Assembly (NCBI GenBank): GCA_903813345.2
Contig: CAIIXF020000001.1
Span: 22,215,915-22,279,914, forward strand
Direction: 5' to 3'
Origin: Owenia fusiformis
Taxonomy: Eukaryota; Annelida; Polychaeta; Sabellida; Oweniidae
Length of the DNA: 64,000 nucleotides
Shown here: one piece after another, positions 1 to 13,100 of the stretch
Position numbering within the stretch: the stretch's first letter is position 1
How the letters are laid out: each line of letters opens with the position of its first letter
Notes under the pieces: model-generated
Seen by the model: only the letters and a program-made list of their open reading frames with translations
Told to the model about the DNA's origin: nothing
Databases searched by the model: none
Position numbers and translations under genes: made by a program

Positions 1-1090
1 AAGTAAAATAATACTTATGTCCGATCATAAGTTCGAATGATAGTTGTATTTCAAATATTAATTGTATGACATGTATTAGACCAATGTTAATGCTACCAGG
101 GGGAATCTGACCAGCAGGCCTTACTTTTTATATATGTTTTTTCTGTTTTGAAAAATTCGATATGTGATGTATATTTCTTAGTTTTTCAAAGAAATCTACT
201 AATATTTCATTACGGTTTTATCTTTACATCGTAATTTAATTTCGATCACCGCCATCACTTTTCGAACGAGTTACCTTGAAATATCAAGACGTCATGCTAT
301 TCTCAATCTCATACTTTTAGAAGTAACTGTCCTTGACCATTTATTAAGCAGTAACAAATTAATTTGCTTCATGGGTGACAAAATGTTTCTACTTTCCTGG
401 TGAATGTCGAGTCTCGCAGCATACGAATGTAATTTTAGGCGATCTGTCTGCATAGGGTGTGAAAGCTCAAAGTGGAAAAGGTCACAACCAGCACGCATAG
501 CGACACAGATACATGTGCTACATAGGCTAAAGTCGATACAAATAATTTTTAAATAAAGATGACATAAGAGTAGATCTGTTCTTATGCCGGGCATAAGAGT
601 AGATCTGTTCTTATGTCCGGTACTCTGATGCCCGGCAAAGAAAAAGAGCTGGGGAGAAAGAGATAATACTGGATTCTGTTGGTGCTGCCATCTTTATATC
701 GACCCAGAACCTATGATGTGCTATAAACCAAAACTTATCATATCGAAACTGTAAAATCATTATTGACAAGATCACGGGCTTTGCCATGACAAGATCAATG
801 ACTAAACTTGCATGACGCAATCAATCACATTCATCAACATTTTTGATATTCATTCATCTGATGATAACCATCCAGCACGTACCGTCAAAGATCACACTTA
901 GTTATCAACACAATGAAGTTTATCCTGCAAGTGCTTGGGACCACAGGTACAGGAAGATTTAAATCCCCCCCCAGTCACTGTATAGCTAATCTCATTGCTA
1001 AATAGTTAACTCAATGGGAAGAAGACAAACTAACATTTTGAATGTAGACTAATGATGCAAACTTCTACTGAAGGATTATTGCTACTCAGT
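1..1090. other. 5' flank of ADHFE1, no gene seen
   Basis: AT-rich sequence with no convincing coding region. It holds a short tandem duplication at 563-620. A short stretch at about 446-467 (gcgatctgtctgcat core) recurs at about 62479, upstream-side of copy B exon 1, suggesting a small dispersed repeat. Nothing else is recognised. Confidence 0.5.
563..620. repeat. 29 bp tandem duplication
   Basis: Two adjacent 29 bp units, 563-591 and 592-620, share cataagagtagatctgttc and differ only near their 3' ends. Confidence 0.85.
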
Positions 1091-1115
1091 GGGAATTCCC
1101 TCCAAGTCACGTGAC
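1091..1115 (+). promoter_or_regulatory. Two perfect 10 bp palindromes just upstream of the ADHFE1 start
   Basis: GGGAATTCCC (1091-1100) fits the NF-kappaB consensus exactly. GTCACGTGAC (1106-1115) is an E-box with the flanks of the CLEAR/USF/MITF-type site. They are 5 bp apart and end 25 bp before the ATG, where a core promoter or 5'UTR is expected. The sequences are seen directly; factor binding is inference. Confidence 0.45.
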
Positions 1116-1140
1116 TACTTGGTGTTCCCTCAAAATAACG

Positions 1141-1193
1141 ATGGCTGCTCGAGAAAGTGTCACTCAACTTATGAGGTTGATTTCTTCTGCTTC
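1141..1193 (+). CDS. ADHFE1: ADHFE1 exon 1
   Basis: Starts at ATG and encodes [17 protein letters not shown] plus two bases; donor gtaagt follows at 1194. This is the targeting peptide, as expected for the family. The start is the only ATG in the reading frame after the promoter-like palindromes. Confidence 0.85.
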
Positions 1194-4100
1194 GTAAGTA
1201 CGATTTTAAAATTGATATAAAAACATAGTGTATAAAGTACTACAAAATAGCCTTTATTCAAGAATAAGTAATGTTATTCGGTCTATGGAATGCAAAACTT
1301 TGTTTATATAGCTGGTAAAAAAATTATATATGTCCTGCCACGCCCCCTTTTTGCTGTAGAAATGTGAGAAGCTTTCTTGTAACTGAGTTTATGAATCATT
1401 GTCATAACCATACCAATTTTTTGTTTGTTTATATGCATCTGTGTGTTATAATGCTGCTAATATTGTTCATTGTGACGCTTGTTTGGTCAAATTTGTATCA
1501 AAAAAGTCATTGAAAAATACACAAATCATTAATCTACCAATGGGCTTTCTAAATTGAAAGCCCATGGGCTTTCTAATTGAAAGCCCATGGGTCTACCTTC
1601 CTTCTTTCCCAATTTCCTTATTGAACTTGGAGAGAAGTAAAGTATAGCTCATGATTTGGGCTTGGCCCAAATCAAAACTGCATACCGACCAGCGGCGTAA
1701 CCAGGATTTTGGGAGTGTGTACGCGAGGCCGAAGGCCGAGCAAAACTAGGGGGGTCCGGGGGCATGCTCCACCAGAAATTTTTTGATTTTAGACCTTAAA
1801 TGGTGCGTTCTGAGCGATATCAGACTATGTAATGGGGCACTATTGATTGTATACATTGTTCGTGATACATGTAAAATAAAACCACACATGACAAATTATT
1901 GCCCATTAACATGATATCATCATTCGTCACTTATGTTCGAGAAATGGAGACTAAATAAAAATGATGAAGTGGGTAAATGGCGAAAATGAAAATTTCTACG
2001 AATAGCAGGGGCGGATCCAGGAATCAACAAGGGGGGGGGGGCACATTTCTGGTCATAGAAAACAACTTTTTGGGCCCCTAAAACCGAAAAGTGGGCCCAA
2101 ATTTGAGGCCCATTTTCTTCAAAAATTTGGCCTGAAATTAAAAAATAAGGCCTTAGAAGGCCTAGTAATGACCAAAAACCCCACTTTTTTGGGCCCAATT
2201 TTTTTCTTCTCTGGGCCCAACTTGGGGGGGGGGCTGGCCCCATGCCCCCCCCCCCCCGGATCCGCCACTGAATAGGAGATCCATTTTGATACGAGGACAA
2301 CCTTTTTTCGTTTTAAGCTGATCCTCATTGATTGAGCTTGTTCTAAAGTGACGTAAAAATATTGTTCTGTTATGATTTGAAAAGAGACAGAGATTGTATA
2401 AGCAGTTTTATTATACTGATCTTGTACTTTTGCGCCAGCAATGTAATAGTTAAATTGAAGTTCTATTGTTCTGATATAGATAGGATTTGAAATACAATCT
2501 ATAATTCAAGAATTAACAAAGTACTTGAACGACAATAATCGCATATTGCCGTACATATTATGTTGTTTTAAGCAAGGAGGTATTGGAAATTAAATCAAGT
2601 TACGTTCGATCAATATTATAAGTATTTTTCATCGGAGGTTAAATAAATCGAAAAATTCAAATGTAAAGAGGCTTTAACACGTAGTTCAATGGCGGAGCTA
2701 AGGTTGCCAAACTTATGGAGGGGAGTGTAATATACCCCAAAGTGGTTTAAATTTTATATGGGGCCTTTTAAACAAATGCATTTGGCGTAAACGGCAGGGG
2801 GCCCTTGCCCCCCACTCTGTTACAATTTCACGCTTATCGAGAATAAAGTTTTTGTGAATATGCATCAATGCCAGTGAACTTAAACGGGTTTGTCCCATAG
2901 TTGATCTGAGATAAGTCTTGAGACGCCTCACCCTTACGGAAATACATTGCTGCGGCAGCGCTGCTGCAGCGCTGCCGCAGCAAATTGGCTCCAAATGTTG
3001 GATGCAGGTAATTGCAGCCAATCGCTGCGGCAGCATGATGCTGCGGCAGCATCATATTTGCAGCGAATTGGCTCCGACAGCGCTGCAGTTAATTGCAGCC
3101 TTCTCGGAGCTGGCTCCGACAGGGCTGCAGTATTTTCCCGCTCTTTTTATACCAAAAGAAAGATGGCTGACAAAGAATGTTCAACTGTAAGAGATTTGGG
3201 TAATTTTATGATTTTATAATAATAGTATGAAAATGACCAATCAAATATAGATTCAGAAGTTACTGACATACTTGAACATTCTGCATGTCTATTTTGTGAG
3301 AGATAAAATGTAAGTATTGCTGTGTTATTCCAGTTTAGATGGGCAAATCTCATTTTCTTTGTGTATTTATAAAGGCTAAATTTTAATTCTATTCATACAG
3401 TCAAAGTGGTCAAGCATAAATGTGTTGTGTATGAGGATTGTACCATGCAGTAAAAATATAAGGTATTTTATAAAGATTGTGAAGATAAATACTGCTGGAG
3501 GCATAGAGGGTCCTTCAATAACTGGAGCCTTCTGGCCTTCAGGACAATTCTGAATGGGTAAAATCACCAGTGATGTCCCATAATAATTGCTTATATCGTC
3601 TTACGTCCCGGGCCATCCTAAAATGAACAATTTGCGTGAGATTTCCAAAAATTGTGGTACTTTTATGGGAGATTTTTCCAAAATCTGGTAGTTTTTAAAA
3701 AAATTGGTAGTTTTCGCCGTAGATTTTTAAATATCGGGAGTTTTTGAGGTAAATTTTAAAACAACTGAAGTTTTTATGGTAGATTTGAAATAAAACAGTA
3801 CTTTTTTAAAAAAAGCAGATTATCTCAAATTTTTTTCTAATAAAAGCAATAGTTTTTGTGGTAAATTCTGCAAAAAGTGGTACTTTTATTGGAGATTTTT
3901 GACAAAATCTGTAGTTTTTGCAAGAGAATTTTGAAAAAACTTTGGACTTTACCTTAATTAGTACGCTTTGCATGGCCAGATTTGAATATTCACGATACTT
4001 CGAATTTGTGTGTCCCTACCCAATTTTGCATATTATTTGATGTTTTGGGTTCGTATAGTAGAAAATGAATTTTGTAGACAATAATGCATAATGGGTAAGA

Positions 4101-7100
4101 GTAATGCAAGAAAAAGGTTTTAAATATAGCTAATAAATAGGTAATACTCTGATAATTCTCATCTAACACTACCTTGTTGTTACAATGTAATTTTCATTTT
4201 ATAATCAGTCAATATTCTACATGAGCGTTGAATGGTAACAATTCCTTATTATGAACACCTATGTATTTATTAATGTAATTCTCTCTAATTTGCGTGATAA
4301 TTATTTTAGTTGTTTGTTAGCTAAGAATTAATAGAGTATTACCTATTTATTGTCAATATTTTCCCATTGATGCAACTATAATGGAAGAGATAGGCATCCA
4401 TCATATTGGGTGAGATGTTTTCAATCCCCCTCCCCCTAAAATACCTCAGGCCAATGGTAGCCTTCTCTGCAATTGCTGCGGTTAACCGCAGCTCAAGTCC
4501 CAGAGTGAAATGGCTCCGACAGTGCTGCGGTTAACTGCAGCCTTCTCGCAGCATGCTGCGGCAGCGCTGCGGCAGCCTAATTTGCATGCTGCGGAAGCGC
4601 TGCGGCAGCAGGCTGCGGCAGCACTGCGGCAGCACTGCGGCAGCCTAATTTGCATGCTGCGGCAGCGCTGCGGCAGCCTAATTTGCATGATAAATTCCAA
4701 TGTGCTGCCGCAGCGCTGCGGCAGCATGCTGCGAGAGCGCTGCGGCAGCAGGCTGCGGGAGCGCTGCAGCAGCAGGCTGCGGCAGCAGGCTGCGGGAGCC
4801 AGTAAATTTCCGTAAGGGTGAAGCTGCATTCAGCTGTTGCGGTAGAGACGGGGAGAACCAACAACAGCCATGAAACAAACTATTTTGCTTTACTTTTTTT
4901 ATTTTTTAAAACAATTTATTTTTTGCTCAATCATTTAGGGTACGCGACTGCGTACCCTCGCGTATGCCTGGTTACGCGCCTGCTGACTGTGCTTGAAAGC
5001 TTACATGTATTCTTCATTAGTCAATAGGTGAATAAATTACACAGCGAGCACTATCTATTCTAAATACTGCTATATTAGACTGTCAGTCTATTATATTATC
5101 ATTCTAGACCCTGATTAACTGCCTTAAATATCACAGATCCATATCTATGAGTTCTTTACCACAAGATCACAGAAACCGATGCTATATTTTACTTTTTCTG
5201 AAAGGTATGTTTCATGTTTCATGGCTTCAATAAAGGGGGCTAAAGAAAAATCCAGATAAGCAAGTTTAGGTTTTAGACAATGCATGTTCATTAGTTTCTA
5301 GAATCTTGCTATTAACAAAAAGATAAGATAACAGATTCTTGCTTTACTCTCAATGTCAATGGTCAATGGTAAGTTATGTCCATTCTATGCAATAAGCAAA
5401 CAACATCACTGTAGACATATGATAAGTGATAATTATAACATACCTATGATGATGTATAGTGCAAAGTGTATACAAGACAGCGGGCCAATATAAGTTGTGA
5501 AAAGCCCGCGCCCGCTAACTTTCTGATTGGTCAAGGCGCTGACGTCATAACCAATCAATCGAAGATAAAACTGCGCGAGCAATTTTTCTAAACTCATTTC
5601 AATCATTTTCAAACCATTTGTTTGTCAATTCTATAAGAAAACGGTACTCTCTGACTAGTCTACATCATCATAGGTATGTTTTAAATCGTTTATGTCACTA
5701 TCGTGGCACATATGCCCTCGGTTCTCAGAGATCAATGTCCCTCCCAAGGTCGGGCCATATATCACTGAGACCTCGGGCATATATGCCACGATAGTGACAT
5801 AACCTCTAATTATGAGCACTTATATTGAACTGTAGGGAGGATTGTACATGTAGATAGAGATATACCAGCTTGTAAATTGCATGCAGGATTTTTTTTTATT
5901 TATTTACTCAATTTATTTGTTTCACTAATATATTACAAAAGTAGCTCCTCAATCGCTTTTCAGTATTGGAGAGGAGAAAGCATGCATGCAGAAAATGAAT
6001 GATATTATATTCTTACTAATATAATTCTAATTTTTTATAATTGTTCCTTTATATTTTCAGTTGCAAGTGTCCACATCATTCACAAAAATTTAGTTCTGCA
6101 TTACCAGGTAAGTAAAGATGTACAGTTCAGAAGTACAACACAGAAGTACATTACAATATAGAGGTAAAATATAGTGCAGTACAGAAGTACAATACAAAAG
6201 TACATTATATAAAGGTAAAATATAGTACATACAGAAGTACATTACAGTACAGAGGTAATATATAGTGCAGTATAGAGGCACAGCACAGTTCAAAAAGTAC
6301 AGTGTAGATGTACAGTACAGAAGTACAATACAGAAGTACATTACAGTATAGAGGTAAAATATAGTACAGTACAGAGGCACAGCACTATACAAAAAGTACA
6401 GTGTAGATGTACAGTACAGAAGTATAGTGCCCAAATTTGGTACAGAAGTAAAATACAGAATTGCAATACAGAAGTACAATAAGTACAACAAAGACGTAAA
6501 GTCGTACCATAGTATTGTTCAGAATTATGAAATATGTACAATAGGTATAAAATTGTGTATTAAGTCCATGTCATGACTCTTTAGTCTCCATCATCAGATC
6601 CAGATTACTCTAGTAGATGGGTTGTTGACTTATGGATAACAACTCTCGAACACCCAGTACATTTTGAAGTGGAATCCATCTAGTAATTCACCTACTAGAA
6701 CATAGCATAATAATCTAGGGTGTTAAAATGACTTTGCAATTGTTTTGACATTCACTTGTATCAGATTATTTTTACTGGCTTTTTTACTGGTATTATGCTT
6801 CATGTAATTGCTTTCCCCATTGTTTTGTTTGTTTGTTTGCTGGATTGTTTGTTTGTTTGTTTGCTGGATTGTTTGTATGGCAATTGGATCATAATGATTA
6901 ATATGTCACTGTTTATATACAGATAAATTATTTGTTGTTAATGCTTGGTTCTGAGTTTTAAATAACAAGATTTACATGACATGTTAAGTTTGGAAATGGA
7001 CTTTGAAGCAGAGAACCCGTTCACTCATTGTAATATGTCACCTTACATATTCTTAAAATGTTGTACATAATAAAGTACCCTATATTCAATATCTTAGCAA

Positions 7101-10100
7101 CAATTATGTCAAAATAATTCACCTACTAGAACATACATGTAGCATAATAATCTTTCTCCTCTTATTCATAAATTAAGGACCAAAATACATGTATCACACA
7201 AAACCTAATACTTTCTCTTTTGTGTCATCACCAGAAGTGGTGACAAATTGTGATAGTCTCCAATTTTTTGTGGGCGGTGTTCATGGTTGGCTGTTGGTCT
7301 TTGGCATTTGGTGTCTGGTGGTCAGTGTTCAGAGTTCAGTATCTGTAACAAATGGCTGGTGGTGACATTTTGTATGTTAATACCTCGTATATAAGTGCAT
7401 ACTTCTCATTTGTTCAACACTTCACAGTTTTACATGTATTCCTGTTTTATTATAGTGATGTGTCTCTGTTATAGTGATGTGTCTCTGTTATAGTGATGTG
7501 TCTCTGTTTCAGGCGCCCATGTGTGCAGTAGCAAGCATCATGCAACCAGCGCAGCACCTGATTCTAGCTCAAAGGAGTATGCGTTTGAGGTACAATTAGA
7601 TGTTTATGTTACTTAAATGCAAAGGCATGACAAAGGTCAAGGAATTGACCCATTTTCTCAATTGTTGCAATTTTCTTGCTTTTTCACACCAGTGAATATT
7701 ATCCTTGTTCCATTTCAAAATGACATGCCTTGAACTTGGAGATTACTTGATCTCCTGTAAATGATGATATTCCCTACTTTAGATTGATTGAAAATGTACA
7801 TTTTACTTCATGTGACCCCCATCTCTTTTTCTTGCAGATGGCAATGTCCAACATAAGATATGGAGAGGGAGTGACACAGGAAGTTGGAATGGTAAGATAT
7901 GATCGGTGCCAGTTATATTTATTTCAAGTTTTTGTAAAAAAGTGTTTACAATGACATGAAAGAGACATATAAAGTTAGACCATTTCACTAATTAAATTAA
8001 TAATATACAGTAAAACCTGTAAATTGGAACACCTCTGTGAGTGGATCACTTCAAAGTGAAACACTTTCTAGAGGGACCAAAATTGTTCCTCTTAAACAGG
8101 TCAATAGATACACAAGCCTCCGGATGTGAATGAATGAACTAACTTTGTGTGTTATCATAGGACCTCAACAACCTTGGGTGCAAGAAGGTCGTGCTTTTCA
8201 CAGATGAAGGAATAAAAGCAACTCCTATCCACAGTGCAGTTCTCGACTCTCTCAATAAAAACAATGTCAACTATGACATCTACGATAGAACCAGGGTAGA
8301 GCCATCTGATAAAAGGTACATGAAAGACAGTCCAATTAAAAAACATTAATTAATTAAATCAATGGTGTGATATGAGTGATCTCTCTATGCAGCATATAGA
8401 GGGACTGGGTGCCTCAAATTGTTGAAAAATTGAGAATTCTATGCCACCCTGTTTAAAATTGATTTACATCCTGTCAGAAGTATGAAATATAAACAGTTTT
8501 GACCAAAACAAATGGAATTAGCATTGGCAATCTGTTAAGAAAATAATGTTGGAATTCCACTTAAAATTGCTTGATTTTCTTTTCTTTGTTTTCTTGTGTA
8601 ACCCTTGATTTAAATATTTAAATTTTTGTATTTTTACCCCAAATGTAACCCCTGATTTATATATTTCACCTTTGTATTCTACCCCAAATGTAACCCCTGA
8701 TCTATATATTTCAATTTTTGCATTTTAACCCCAAATATAACCCACTGATTTATATATTTCAGTTTTAAAGATGCCATAGAATTCTGTAGAGCTGGTAGCT
8801 ATGATGGTTATCTGGCAGTGGGAGGGGGGTCTGTCATGGACACTTGTAAAGCAGCCAATCTCTATGCCTCTAAACCAGATGCTGACTTTATGGATTATGT
8901 TAATGCTCCAATAGGGAAGGGACTTCCTGTTACACATAAAGTCAATCCCATGTTAGCAAGTGAGTATTTCGAGTCTTCTTAAAAGATCAGTAACATGGAA
9001 TTTCTGAGTTTCTTTCCAGTCATTTTGTCCTATAAAAGCACATTTATTTTGAATTCTCACATATGTAAAGTAAACTATGTGGTAGTATAAAACAAGAATC
9101 AATCTTGCATTACCATGGGAGAATGAGAGAATGACAAAGAACAGGCCCGTAGCCAGAGGAGGTTCGCAGGGTTCGGGCGACCCCCCCCTGGCCAAAAATT
9201 CTTTCAAAATCATGCAGTTTTCACCATTTTGAGCACTTCTCAAGTGATTTTAGCCATATTTGGGCCAAAATTGTCAAATGTGAACCCCCCCCTGGAAATC
9301 TTTGAAAATTGAACCCCCCCTTGGCAAATCCTGGCTACGGGCCTGAAGAATATAGAGTTGCCAGTAACCTACTATTTTGACATGTTATATGTAAGTGTTG
9401 ACCTTCATGACCACAGGACTTTTAGAGTAAAGACCTTTTAGATGTCCCTTTGTATTTCAGTCCCCACTACATCAGGAACTGGTAGTGAGACCACAGGGGT
9501 TGCTGTGTTTGATCTCGAAGATATGAAGGCCAAGACTGGTATTGCTAACCGCGCCATACGTCCCTTACTGGGTATTGTTGACCCCCTACATACAAGATAC
9601 ATGCCAGAGAGGGTTTTTGCATACAGTGGATTTGATGTGCTATGGTAAATTATGTATATTGTATATTTAAAATTGGGCTCAATTAAGAAATAGTTCTGTA
9701 TTGATTTAATATGGTTGGTAAATATTTAGGGGTTTGTGTTTTTTCAAATATTGCCCTTTGTTCATTCTTATTACACCAGAACTGATGCCTATATTCCTGA
9801 TTTCTTCGTAGATGTTTACTCACAAATTTCAAAATAATGTTCATAAGGGTAGGGTGGGCAAAGTAGATTGAATAATTTAACTATTTAAAACTCAACACAC
9901 CTTTCCTACTTTATGATCTCAGTTATATTTTGGATGTTTCATCATGATTATTTACATGTATTAAGGTTAGAGAATGAATAATATCCCTATTTACATGTAC
10001 CTCGAACCTTATATGTACTGTAGGTCTATGCACTGTCATGGTGGGAAGTCCAAAAGGTGATTTACTACATCACCCTTATGATATTAGTTTATTAAAATGT

Positions 10101-13100
10101 TTCGTTTATTTACAGCCATGCTTTAGAGTCTTACACAGCTCTTCCATTCAACGAGCGTACTCCTCGTCCATTGGACCCAAAAGAAAGACCAGCATACCAG
10201 GGCAGTAATCCAATCAGTGACATATGGTCCAAACATGCACTGAGAATCGTTTCAAAGTATTTCAAGAGGTAATGTTCAAAATTAACAGGAAATAATTATT
10301 TTTATGTGAGTCACTCACATGAAGTTTTGCAAAATATTTGCTGTAGAATATTGCGTGAGTTTCTCCACTGCTTTAAAACCATTCCTCACTCTTCAGGGAA
10401 AAGAATTTAAAGATCTTTTTAAAGGAGGTTCAACTTTATTTCTCAACACGAATTCCTCAAATGTATAGCTAAGAGAAAAAGGGGACATCCTAGAATATGT
10501 TTATCAATGATATTGTAAGGCATATTCATCATGTTATCATAATTTTTAAGGTAACATCAATTTAGTCGTACAATCATACTAAATTCAGTTCTGCTGTCAG
10601 TTTTTGGTTTCCTCTAGAAATTCCATTGTAGAGTAATAACAATCTAGCATTAATGAATTCAAACTTTAATGGTTGATTTCTTAAAATGTGGCCATGCATG
10701 CGCATACAATAATATTTATATTGTTAGTTGTTTCTGAGATTTGGAAGCTTTTGGGGTAAGAAATTAACTAGAAAGCATTTTATTCATGATTTATGCTGGC
10801 TGGGGATGTATTGTTTTAAGGATGCTTTTGTAATTACCTTACCATAGATGTATGAACATGCTCAGGCCTGGAACCAGGGGAGGGGGGGGGGGGTTTGCAG
10901 GGTTTGGGCGAATCCCCCCCTGGCCAAAATTTCTTTCAAAATCATGCAGTTTTCACCATTTTGAGCACTTCTCAAGTGATCTCAGCCATATTTGATCCAA
11001 AATTGACAAATGTGAACCCCCTTGAAATTTTTGAAAACTGAACCCCCCCCTTTGCAAATCCTGGCTATGGGCCTGATGTTTATGTATAATGTGTGTTTCA
11101 GAGGTGTGTACAATGCAGATGATATGGAGGCCAGGTCTAACATGCATTTGGCCAGTACTATAGCTGGAATAGGCTTCGGTAATGCTGGAGTACATCTATG
11201 GTATGTCCTTGCACTGCTCGTGAAACGTTTTATCAATTAAATGGTAAAAAAATCTAAAATAAAATCCTAGTCCTGTATCATATCTGCCCCCTTCCCCAGT
11301 TATTACTTTTCTTCCAATAGTAGCATGAATGGGTGGATGCACAGGGGCTCTTGATTCATATCGGGATTCATATAAGCTATTATCAGGCCCGTAGCCAGGG
11401 GGGGGGGGGGGTTCGGGGGTTCGAGTTCCCCCCTGACCAAAATTTCTTTCAAAATCATGCCGTTTTTCACCATTCTGACGAGCGATTTTTGGCCAAATTT
11501 ACCAAAGTGAACCCCCCTAGAATTTTTCGGAAAAGTGAGCCCCCCTTGGAAAATTCTGGCTACGGGCCTGATTATGGTATATAGAAGGCCAGTGGAGATG
11601 AAAGGAAAGTTAATTGACTATTGGGAACATCTACTTATTTTATGGGAAAGCATCAAGGTCACTTTGGTAGATATGAATAACATTAAGCCTCATGGAAAGA
11701 AAAGCTTGTTTGTTTTTTGCAATTGCTTTAACATGATTTTTCTTTGAAATAAAAAAAAAGATAAAAGAAAGAGAGAGGAAACAAAATTCAAAACAAAAAT
11801 ATGTACTGTCCTTCCATGAAACATTTTCACTGAGGTCAAATGTATTGGAAAAAATTATGTTATATGACCCAATTTTCTTACAGCCAGGCTGATATAGGTA
11901 TCACATATTTTTGCTCTACGTCAAATTCATCTGGTAGAGCATAGGCCAATATATGAGTTTTGATACTTTTTGCAATGTATGAGTAAGATTAAGTGTCTTT
12001 GAGAAGGTTAATGCCACTATTTTAAAGGTCAAAATTCAAAACATAGTCTGATAGTAGATAGGTACATACACAGCCATTGATTTTCCTCACCTCACCTCAA
12101 TCTTCTAGTATATTTCCATCCTCCTAGGCAGGTATCCAGAATCCGTACCTCCTTCTTCCCCCTGCTATAACCAATTTGGAGGCGCCCGATTAAACTGAAT
12201 CACGTGATCTAATTATGCGCAATGACGCAGTGTTGTGACAGCCAATCAGATTGCGAGTTCTTAATCGGAGAAATGCTAACTGCTTATCGCAGGGGGTAAA
12301 AAGAAAGAATATATTCTGGATTTTGAAGCCCTGTGATCGGAGGATGGTATATTTAAAGTAGGATGAGTATTGAAAATGCCTGAGAATTGTGAGTAAAGTT
12401 AACTTGTGTTTCTTTTACAGTCATGGGCTTTCCTACCCTATTGCTGGAATGGTGAGGAGTTTCAAACCAGATGGATATGTAGCTGACCATCCAACAGTGG
12501 TAAGTATTGTCATGGGGGGCTTTCAATTAGACTAGTTGAAAGCCCATGGTATTGTTTTAACATGTTAATGCCTTGTTAATATTATGTTGTTATAACCACA
12601 AAGATGGTCACACTAAGTTATTGCTTGAACTTTTTGTATAGGTGTGGTATATTGAAATCTAAAATAGTAATATGAAGCAATAACTCAAATTATTGTCAGA
12701 TCGATTCTGACAAAGTTAAACATCTGGGAGACACATTATACACCATGCATAATTACATGTCGATCATATTACAATGCTCTTGACCAGTTATTTTTCTCAC
12801 CATGTAAACCTGTATTTGTACAATAGAGAGGTTTCGCACAACGGGTTTGCTAAAACGTATCCGCATCCGTATCTCGTTACGTTTACGGATACGTTATTCG
12901 AAAATTTTCGTTTCGCAGTACGTTTTTTTTAGCACGTAATCCACAAAACGTATCTCAAGCCGTGACCTTGACAATAACATTCATTTCCTGTGGAAGTAAC
13001 ACAACAGTTATATCTTCTCAAAAAGGTAAGATTTTGTTCACTCATGTCGTGTAATTTGGCAATATCGATTTATGTTATTTTGCCCCTCATATCATTTCGT

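Larger units (their letters stand above)
2928..4821. mobile_element. Foldback element packed with GCTGCGGCAGC palindromes
   Basis: Ends are inverted: TCACCCTTACGGAAAT on the left and its complement on the right. Both ends (2945-3130 and 4470-4800) are filled with 11 bp palindromes GCTGC(G/C)GCAGC and relatives such as ctgcagttaactgcag. AT-rich filler, a degenerate repeat and a nested MITE lie between. No coding region. Confidence 0.65.

Noticed and set aside
1920-2328. Gly/Pro-rich open frames
   Set aside because: They overlie the GGCGGATCC MITE with its G and C runs.
4482-4864. Ala/Cys/Arg-rich open frames on both strands
   Set aside because: They come from the GCTGCGGCAGC palindromes and appear in many frames at once.
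6090-6541. Tyr/Leu/Cys-rich open frames on the minus strand
   Set aside because: They are translations of the gtacag tandem repeat.
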